64,000 nucleotides of DNA from Ophiocordyceps camponoti-saundersi (nom. inval.). Its lineage: Eukaryota > Ascomycota > Sordariomycetes > Hypocreales > Ophiocordycipitaceae. The stretch is taken from positions 124,001 through 188,000 of the forward strand of contig PDHQ01000022.1 of the NCBI GenBank assembly GCA_003339415.1. Direction: 5' to 3'. Below, in pieces: positions 44,560 through 54,419 of the stretch. The notes under the pieces are model-generated. The model was given only the letters and a program-made list of their open reading frames with translations. It was not told where the DNA came from and did not search any database. Position 1 is the stretch's first letter, and every line of letters starts with the position of its first letter. The position numbers and the translations under genes were made by a program.

Positions 44560-46785
44560 TCAGTAGCCATCGTCACCGTTGCCTCCAGAGTTTCCACCAT
44601 AACCTCCAAAGTTGCCTCCGTAGCCGCCAGAGTTGCCCCCGTAGCCGCCAGAGTTGCCTCCGTAGCCGCCAGAGTTGCCTCCGTAGCCGCCAGAGTTTCC
44701 ACCATAACCTCCAGAGTTTCCACTATAACCTCCAGAGTTGCCTCCGTAGCCTCCAGAGTTGCCTCCGTAGCCCCCAGAGTTCCCTCCGTAGCCTGCAGAG
44801 TTACCGTTACCGTAGCTATATCCTCCGGATCCAGAGGAGCCTTGATAACCGCCGTAGCCCCCCGATACTCCGTAATTGTTATAGGAGCCTCCTGATCCTC
44901 CGTAATTATTATAAGAGCCTCCTGACCCTCCGTAGGTATTATAAGAGCCTCCTGAGCCACCGTAGTTGTTGGAGCCTCCATACGATCCGTAGTTGGCGGA
45001 ATTCCCAGACCCTTGAAAGTTGCCAGATCCCCCACCGCCAAAGTTTCCAGAGCCAGCTGAGCCTCCGTTGTTGTTGAAGCCGCCGGAGCCTCCGTTGTTC
45101 GCGAAGCCGGCGTCTTCCGAGCCTGAAGAGCCCTTTTTCTTTCCGAAGTTGAACTTGTCCTTCAAAAAGTTGATGAAACCCCCTCCTCCGCTATTTCCTC
45201 CGCCATTGCCCCTGTTTTTGCCGAAACCAAAGAAGCCGGAGCCAGAGCCAGAACCGAAGCCGGAGCCGGAGCCGGAGCCTCCCGAGCCGGAGCCCCCAAA
45301 AGCATTATTCCCAGAGATGGAGGCTTCAGAGTTTTCGAACTCGGAAGTTCCGGGTATCTGACCGGTTCCTCCCAAGCTGTCGAGGCTGATACCCTGAGAG
45401 GCAAGGTCCGTTTCTTCGTTGCCACCGCCGTGGAAGACTTGCTCTCCGGTTATTCTTGCCTGCATCTTTTCCTCCTCCGCGATCGGGTTTTTCGTCTTTG
45501 CGAGGATACGCATGACGCCGCTTACCAGCTTCATGGGGGCGTTGTTAAAGCCGAGTCGGGAGATGAGCTTCTCTACTTCCGGTAAGTGATCCAGACTTGG
45601 TGGTAAGAAGGTCTTGAGGATTTCCTGGACAAAACAGTCAGTCAGTCTTTCATCACCTCCATGCTCATCACAACTTACAATCGGCTCGTTCTTGACGAAA
45701 CCGCCAATCGTTCCGAAAGCGTTGTTGTCGCCGAGGATAGAGACGGCGGCAACGGCGAGGATGACAGGAGTGTTGGTGACAAAGGGAAGCGGACGCCAAC
45801 CAAGCTCGAACGGCAACCTCTCCTCCTCAAAGACGGTGTTGATGATATCATACTTGGCAAGGCCAGGAACGAAGCCGAAGGCGGTCGAGATCAGTCCGAC
45901 CTCGGCGAAACCGTTGAACCATGCTTTGGGACCCCAGACCGTCTTCGGGTTTCTTCGCTTGGCGTCCTTGACACGGGCGGCCTTTGCCCTGCCGAAACGA
46001 AGAGGGTTGATGACTTTGCCCTTGCTGAGCTCCTTGGTGGCTACGGCCCATAGCTCGGGATCGTACCTGGTGTTGTCGCCGATTGCGTCGTCGTTGCGCG
46101 AGAAGCTGCAGTCGTGTTCGATGCCGTAGCCGTGACGGCCTAGATCTGCTAGGTCTATCTTGAGCGATAGGGGATTGCGGCTCGATAGGATGCCGAAGAC
46201 CATGATGATGGCGCTCAGCTCTGGAGATACGCCGAGGCCGAAGAAGAGGCCCAGGATGATGTCTGGTAGGGACAAGCCCTTGCCATCGTGACGGAGGTAG
46301 CCGTGGTTGGCGATGGCGTCTTCATTTCGATATCGTCAGTTCAGGTTTCTCCCATTCCGGAGACATCTTCTACTTACTCAGGGCCGGACACGGGGATCTT
46401 GCTGTATATCAAGCAAAGGTGTAAGTAAGCCATCATGCCATATGTGCCAAGCACCACACTCAGGGGCATCTTTTCTCGTACAGTCATTCAGCCCCGGAGC
46501 GACATATTTGTGCTTATTCCAAATCTGATCGTAACCTGCGAGAAGGTGGTCGGCCGTCGAAGCTTTGATGGCATCTATGCTGTTATAGCTGTTCATCAGT
46601 GCCCTTTGCAGGTGACTGTCCGCCAATGTAGCCTGATTCGAGCTTTCGGACAGGGCTTCCTGCAGCGAACTGTCCTTCTGAACCGCCTGCGATATGCTGT
46701 CGGTCATCAGCTGGTGAAAGGAGCCGATGACGGGGCTGAAGATGGCGCATAGGCTCAGCAGCCATAGTAGGAGACGTTGCTGCAT
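44560..46785 (-). CDS. Secreted heme-thiolate (chloro)peroxidase/peroxygenase with glycine-rich tail
   Basis: Four exons: 46785-46482, 46401-46378 (24 nt), 46319-45679 and 45624-44560 (677 aa). A signal peptide (MQQRLLLWLLSLCAIFSPVIGS) is followed by the peroxidase family 2 domain. The proximal heme-ligand motif SPCPALNAIANHG places Cys106; the metal-site motif EHD-x-S lies at residues 177-181. These define the chloroperoxidase/unspecific-peroxygenase superfamily, heme enzymes that use H2O2 for halogenation or oxyfunctionalisation outside the cell. I could not place the acid-base Glu with confidence. From about residue 428 to the end the protein is Gly/Ser/Asn/Tyr-rich and finishes in about ten GGYGGNS repeats, a tail most family members lack. 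The intron 45625-45678 is 54 nt, in frame and without a stop. Confidence 0.82.
44585..44800 (-). repeat. 21-bp tandem repeat coding GGYGGNS
   Basis: About ten head-to-tail 21-bp units (on the + strand, CTCCGTAGCCGCCAGAGTTGC and variants) lie in the 3' end of the peroxidase gene. Units differ mainly at synonymous positions, so the amino-acid repeat is conserved more tightly than the DNA. Confidence 0.85.
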
Positions 46786-47118
46786 GCTTTGGCTTGTTCT
46801 CGAGTTACCGAGACCTCTTGTCCGTATCAGCCAGCTCTCATGGTGGTCGAGACTGGGGAAGATGAGTCGATATATACTGTCTCCTCGGGGTTTCCCTCCT
46901 ACCCATCTACCTGCGTAGTTGTCAATCCGGTTCAAGGCAGCTTGGTATTTCATCAACCGATCTCTCTCTCCCTTCATCACTCTCTCATTCACACACACAC
47001 ACACACAGGCGCTCTCTCTCTCTCTCTTACACACATTCTTTCCCTCACTACGCTGCTTCAATTTTTCGATGCTTTACACGGATTCACCTCTGAGACTCCT
47101 CAAAAATCTCGTCTGGCC
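46786..47118. promoter_or_regulatory. Peroxidase upstream region with CA/CT microsatellite
   Basis: This includes an (AC)n run at about 46989-47003 followed by (TC)n at about 47008-47021, then a pyrimidine-rich leader that runs towards the putative small gene at 47119. Confidence 0.5.
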
Positions 47119-47427
47119 ATGCCTAGATATGTCGTCGACAGCCATGTTTCGGCTGTGACCAGCTTCATCACCACCCTGAACCAAAGCCTGCGACACCCGA
47201 AGGAACGCGGGACGAGCCCGTTCGAAGTCGATCGAACACGAGCACGAGAGAGACTGAGCCTTGAATGTTGATGCCTAGCTGACTTCCCCTCTCAGTCCGG
47301 GGTGTAAGACTACGACACCTCTTATTCCTCGTCTGAGCCATCGACATCGGTTGATGAGTTGCATCCTATACTCGTATCTGACCACGAGGAGAAGGCCGGC
47401 ATTCACGCTCAACAGCCCATCATCTAA
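47119..47427 (+). CDS. Putative small protein, 88 aa, two exons
   Basis: A proposed gene with exons 47119-47266 and 47309-47427. The 42-nt intron starts GTTGAT, contains CTGAC and ends GTAAG. Translation starts MPRYVVDSHVSAVTSF and ends EEKAGIHAQQPII. The second exon has a non-repetitive, protein-like composition (YDTSYSSSEPSTSVDELH, PILVSDHEEK), and the ATG follows a typical CT-rich fungal leader. The intron is shorter than others in the window and its sites are weak. No family is recognised; the reading could be chance. Confidence 0.35.
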
Positions 47428-47798
47428 GTCGAGACTCGCATCTTCTCCCGTTCAGTAAAAGAGACAAGGTTGAGAGACACACAGAGGAGACAGAAGAGAA
47501 GAGACTTCTCTCTCACACATCTCCCACCAGACTTTGATCCGTTCCTCAACCCCAATATCTAAGACGATCATCGCTATCCAACCACCAAACTAAGCTGAGA
47601 CGATTCCCTCCAACTCCCTCACCCGTCGAAGAGGATTTAAGAAGAGCATCATGTCGACCATCATCCCAGCCTCTCCTTCCCATCCGCCTCCGCCTCTCTC
47701 CTCAGCCCTCCACATTCACTCCCTTCGGGTCTCCTCAGGCTAGGACAAGAGAAAAAAGAACAGAGATCGTATCGCTCGGAATCTTTCCCCGTCCCAAG
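47428..47798. promoter_or_regulatory. Leader/promoter of the small secreted protein gene
   Basis: 371 bp of CT- and CCTCC-rich sequence without a coding-like frame, upstream of the ATG at 47799. Confidence 0.45.
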
Positions 47799-48146
47799 AT
47801 GAAGATCTCGGCTGTTTTCCTGACGACGCTGGCGGCACTGAGCCAGGCGACACCGCTGCCAGCACCTCAGACCGACGTGGCAGTGTCAAATTTACACGCG
47901 CGACAGCTTCCGAACCCTTTGGCCCTTCTTCCTCTCATTGCCGAGATCCCACAGGGTGCCTTCTACGTCCTCTCAAGCCCGATTAACCTGGCAAAGACCT
48001 TTGGTTCGTCTGTGGTCGACAAGGGTGCCGGAGGTTTGAACAAACTCCTCGACTTCTTCGACAAGAAAAAGAAGGAGAAGAAAGGTGCGTCGCCGCAAGG
48101 AAAAGAGGGACCGGGGCCGGAAATGGCGGCTGGACCGGGGATGTGA
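47799..48146 (+). CDS. Small secreted protein, 115 aa
   Basis: Single exon. A clear signal peptide (MKISAVFLTTLAALSQATP) is followed by a short pro-like region and LHARQLPNP, where processing after Arg is possible. A hydrophobic stretch (LALLPLIAEIPQGAFYVL) precedes a Lys-rich helix (DFFDKKKKEKKG) and a Pro/Gly-rich tail. The protein has no cysteines, unlike hydrophobins or typical cysteine-rich effectors. It shares about 1 kb of upstream sequence with the divergent secreted peroxidase. Function is unknown; it could be an effector-like or wall-associated peptide. Confidence 0.65.
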   Translation: MKISAVFLTTLAALSQATPLPAPQTDVAVSNLHARQLPNPLALLPLIAEIPQGAFYVLSSPINLAKTFGSSVVDKGAGGLNKLLDFFDKKKKEKKGASPQGKEGPGPEMAAGPGM

Positions 48147-48261
48147 TGCGGGAGGAGGAGGAGAGATGGACAAGGGGGTTGGATGGGCTGATGCATGTAT
48201 TAATCCATTACACAATAATATCTTGACAACTCGTCACAAGATCTCGTGCTCCAGCAGCCCA

Positions 48262-49967
<1,706 letters not shown>

Positions 49968-50388
49968 GGCGCAATAGAGATGGTGGTGTGAGTCGATGAA
50001 AGGGTGAAGTTGGGGAAGGAAGAGGGGTAGGGAGGGGAAATGAAGGGGGCGGAGGGTAGGGCAGCAGGCACGGCAGGGCAAGGGTAGGGAAGGATGAGGA
50101 GGATGAAGAGGAGAATAAGAAGGAAGAAGAAGAAGGAGAAGAAGAAGAAGAAGAAGAAGGAGAAGAAGAAGAACCAATGGATGAGTCGATCGATACATGC
50201 AGTGCCTCCCACATCCTCTTATAGCAAGCCGTCGGGCAAAGTCACACAGCACGCCATACATAGTATTCTGGCATGTATGGCCCGCATCACGCCATCAGCC
50301 GGTAAGCTTTTCATTACAAATCTCCTACCTACATAGTTATATGTATGCTGTGTGAAGAGAGAGAAGAATAACAACAACAACAAGCTTA
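49968..50388. other. Intergenic with (GAA)n repeat
   Basis: About 420 bp between the sulfhydrylase start and the MARVEL gene stop. An imperfect (GAA)n/(GGA)n purine tract occupies about 50090-50172, 5' of the sulfhydrylase gene. A CAA-rich stretch lies near 50370. No gene is seen. Confidence 0.6.
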
Positions 50389-50912
50389 TTAGGCCTCCCG
50401 TACTGATATAGACGTCTTGTCACCACCATGCCTTACGAGGCCGGCGAGAAACATATCCCTGGCCGTCACGATGGTTGATGCCACCCAGGCGCAGAAGGCG
50501 GCAGCAGCAACAACTGAGTCGACTCGGCTGGCGGCGCAGACGGAACCGTGACACATTGACAGGCTTCCGAGAAAGACGGCATGAGCGATGAAGGCGGCAA
50601 AGTATAGAACAGCGTTGAAGGCTTCGACGCCCAGCGTCAAGCTAAGTGCGCCCAAGCGCGGGAAGAACCGCGGAACGAGTTCCAGATGTAGGATGGATAG
50701 GAGAGAGAAGATGGCGGCGAAGATGAGGAAGCCGACCGATGGGGGGGAGCCACGGATGGTTGTGACCAGATACCAGTTGACGACTAAAGAGTCAGTTATT
50801 GTGCAGGACAAGGCAGCGCACTGGATGACGCACCAAATGCTGAGAGAGCGAGGTTGACGGTGGCCAAAAGGCCTTGGAAGATGCGTAGAGAAACGACGGT
50901 GGATCGGCCCAT
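50389..50912 (-). CDS. MARVEL-domain four-span membrane protein, 157 aa
   Basis: The exons are 50912-50834 and 50783-50389. The phase-1 intron starts GTGCGT and ends TTTAG. The predicted protein starts MGRSTVVSLRIFQGLLATVNLALSAF and has four hydrophobic helices, including PSVGFLIFAAIFSLLSIL and AVLYFAAFIAHAVFLG. A conserved-looking CxxxxC pair (MCHGSVCAA) lies in the last extracytoplasmic loop. The last span is followed by a short basic tail. Size and topology match fungal MARVEL (PF01284) proteins, which associate with membrane-apposition or eisosome-like sites. The specific role is unknown. Confidence 0.78.
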
Positions 50913-52162
50913 TATGTGACTCGCGCCGGCGTTGGAGGATCGAGGGCGGCAGAAGAGAAGCGAAGAGGAGGAAGAGGAAGAAGCAGGAGAAGGAGAAGAA
51001 AAAACGAGAGTTGCAGAAGGAAACAAAGGAGAAGGAGAGGGAGTAGAAGAAGAAGGACAATGATAATAATCCAAACAAGAAGAACAAGGGACTATAACCA
51101 ACCAGGCGAGACAGAGGGAGAGTTGCAGAGGGAGACGAGATCGGAATGACAATTGAAGAGAGCGACGAACGTCTTTCAACAGTACGGATGGATATCTGGT
51201 GAAACACTGCTAAAGAACCTAGGTAGGTAGGTAGTAGAGAAGAAAGGAAGCGAAGAGTCAACCATCACCATAACAACAGATGAGACGGAATGAAGGATCT
51301 CGCATTGCTAGTACTGAGACGGAAATAATGGGCCGCGTCAAGCTGAGATTGCTCGCCGAAATCAGGGGACGAAGACGAAAGGAGGGAGAGAGGCGAGTGT
51401 CATTGTCAGAGAAGGGGAGGCAGCCAATGCAATACAGATATACATACATGGTAGGTAGAAGCAACGATGAGCAAGGCCAGCCAAGCAAGCAACCGTACAT
51501 ACATACATATATACATACTCATTCACATCCTACTTGGGGGGGGAAACCAGAGGCATTGATTGTCAAGGACTCATGGCCGGACAGGGGAGAGTAGAGGGAT
51601 CATAAGTCACATGATCTTTTTCTCCCTCATCCCCCTGCCTTCTTCTCTCTTCACGTGACGCACACAGCCAGCGGGCGAGAGCTCCATAGAGTGAGGTCGA
51701 CGTTGAAGGCTGCAGCTCTCACGAGACGCCACTGAGAAGCCGAGGCTGCTGCTAGTAGTTTCAGTTCGGCCGACGGCCCGAGCTACAGCGGCTGCCTTAG
51801 TACCTGGAATACAGCGCCTCCTACATGCTACAGCGCCTCTCCCCAGGTCTTGCCGCCTAGAGGTAGGTAGCCGACGCCCTCCGGGACCTATCCCCTACCC
51901 CACCGCCGCACCTCTCCTCCTCCTCTTCTCCCTCCTCCTCTTCTCCCTCCTCCTCTTCCTCCTGCTACTACTACTATCCTCTTATTGCTGCTCATCATCC
52001 ATCTATTTCCTCAAACCTCGCCTAACCAGACCAGGCGACTCGCCACCATCCGAGACATCCTCTCTCGTCGCCCCGAGACACTCACACATATACACAAACG
52101 TCGTCCACTTCTTGTGACCCGTGACACCCCCCTCCAACAAAAGGCCAGGAACTCGCTTCATC
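50913..52162. promoter_or_regulatory. Divergent MARVEL/acyl-CoA synthetase upstream region
   Basis: 1.25 kb. It contains a GA-rich tract (about 50930-51060), a CCTAGG motif at 51218 with (GTAG)n, and ATAC repeats near 51500. A TCACGTGA palindrome lies at 51651-51658. A 15-bp tandem repeat (CTCCTCCTCTTCTCC, about three copies) lies at about 51912-51960, upstream of the synthetase. No coding-like frame is seen. Confidence 0.5.
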
Positions 52163-54419
52163 ATGGCCTACGCCGCCGAAGTCGGGAACCTCAATACGCC
52201 ACCCTCTCCCGGCCAACCGTACGGCCTCCCTATCCCCGGCTCGGAGAGGCCAGGCCGAACTGCCGTCTATCGTCATCTGCACTTCCGCGATCGCCCCCTC
52301 GTCACCACGCTCGATCCCAATATTCGCTCCGTCAATGATGGCTTCGAGAACTCGGTTCGGCTCAACGGAAAGAAGAACTGCTTCGGGACACGCAAGTGGC
52401 TTCCCGAGTCCCGTACCTGGGCCGATCGTTACGAATGGATGACGTACGACGAAGTCGCCATACGCCGCAAGAACTTTGGCGCCGGCCTCGTCGAAGCCGT
52501 TCAACGCGCCGGTTGTCGTCAATCCAAATACGGTGTCGGCTTGTGGTCGTTGAACCGCCCTGAGTGGCACATTGCTGGTTCTGACATCCCCCTCTGTCAT
52601 CACTGTCTCCGACCACCGCCACTGACCCTGCGACTGCAGACCTCGGCCTCGCTTCACAGTCCCTCTTTTCCGTCTCGCTCTACGAGACGCTCGGGCCGGA
52701 TACGACCGAGTACATCATCAACCATGCAGAGCTCGTATGCGTCGTCTGCTCGCTCTCCCATATTCCGTCACTGCTCAAGCTGGCGTCCCGCTTGCCCACA
52801 CTCAAGGTCATCGTCTCCATGGACTCTCTCGATGATGGAGAGCCTGCTGGTTCCTCAAAGGCTGCACTGCTCAACCAGATGGCCGAGCCGCACGGCATCA
52901 CCATCTACTCTATGCAGCAGATGGAGGAAATGGGCGCCGCCTCGGGTCGCCCCACAAACCCTGCCGGCTGGGACGACATTTCCACCATCAACTACACCTC
53001 GGGCACCACCGGACCCCCCAAAGGCGTCGTCCTTACACACGGTAATGCTGTCTCGTCCCTCTGGGCCACACGACTCAGCAGCAACATCTATGCCGACGAC
53101 GTACATCTCTCTTACTTGCCCCTCGCTCACATTTACGGCCGCCTCGTCGACCAGGCCGCCATCGCCTCCGGTGCCGCGCTAGGCTTCTTTCGCGGCGACA
53201 TACTCGGTCTCGTCGACGACATGAAGATTCTGCGGCCCACGGGCTTCATCTCCGTGCCCCGGCTCTTCAATCGCTTCCATTCGGCTATCCGCGCTGCTAC
53301 ACTCGAGGCCGACGGCATCAGGGGTGCCCTGTCGAGGCGCGTCATCGCCTCCAAAAAGGCGGCCATGATGGCCCCGCCTGGCAAGGCTTCGAACAAAAAC
53401 CTCCTCTACGACACCATCTGGACGCCCAAGGTCAAGGCTGCCGTCGGCCTCTCTCGAGCTCACAGCATGGTCAGCGGCAGCGCCCAGCTCGACCCGGATG
53501 TCCAGCAGTTTCTCCGGGCCGCCTTCGCCGTCACCTTCTCCCAGGGCTGGGGCATGACGGAGACCAACGCCGTTGGCACGTTGCAGATGGAGGGCGACTT
53601 CTCCATCGGCAACGTCGGCGGGCCTATGGCCTCCGTCGAGGTCTGTCTCGAGTCGGCCCCCGAGTTCGAGTACTCGGTCGACGACAAGCCCCATCCGCGC
53701 GGCGAGCTGCTCGTCAGAGGCACCAGCCTTTTTAGGGAGTACTTCAAGAACCCAGAGGAGACGGCCAAGACCATCGACGCCGACGGTTGGTTTCACACGG
53801 GCGATATTGCCGAGGTCGACGGTTTGGGTCGCTTCAAGATCATCGACCGTAAGAAAAATGTATTGAAGCTGGCGCACGGCGAGTACATCTCGCCTGAGCG
53901 CATTGAGAACGTGTACCTGGGCGGCACCAGCCTCGTCTCCTCGGCTTTTGTCCACGGTGATTCGAAGGAGTCGACGCTTGTAGGCATCTTTGGCATCGAG
54001 CCGGAGAGCTTCGCCGCCTTTGCCGCCAAGGTGCTCGGAAAGAAAGTCGCTGCCGACGACACGGCCGCGCTCCGCCAGGCGGCCGGCGACGCCGCCGTCC
54101 AGAAAGCGTTTTTGAAGGTGCTCGACGACATTGGCCGGCGCCACAAGTTCAACGGGTACGAGAGGGTTCGCAACGTCCACCTCGATTTGGAACCCTTCTC
54201 TGTCGACAACGGGCTGCTCACCCCGACGTGAGTCTTAAGCCGCACTATGAACCCCATGATGGGAAAAAAACGTGAACAGACTGCTGATCTTGCCCCTTTC
54301 CCCCTCTTTTTAGGCTCAAGTTGAAGAGGGCTCCGGCTGCCAAGGCATTCCGGTCGCATATCGATCGCTTGTACGCCGAGCTCAACAAGGAGACGTCTGC
54401 CAAGGGGGCTAAGCTGTAG
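52163..54419 (+). CDS. Long-chain acyl-CoA synthetase with peroxisomal-type C-terminus
   Basis: The exons are 52163-52577, 52640-54227 and 54314-54419 (702 aa). The AMP-binding P-loop is YTSGTTGPPKG (257-267). Downstream blocks include GWGMTETNAVGTLQ, the fatty-acyl-CoA synthetase signature GWFHTGDIAEVDGLGRFKII and DRKKNVLKLAHGEYISPE. The enzyme activates long-chain fatty acids with ATP and CoA through an acyl-adenylate. The last three residues are AKL, a PTS1-type peroxisome signal, which points to beta-oxidation rather than lipid synthesis, as for yeast Faa2. Mis-annotation of the last intron (GTGAGT at 54228) would remove this signal. No membrane span is seen at the N-terminus. Confidence 0.9.

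Noticed and set aside
44585..44800. Regular 21-bp repeats as a CRISPR-like or satellite array
   Set aside because: They are in frame, coding GGYGGNS within the peroxidase; there are no spacers and the organism is a eukaryote.
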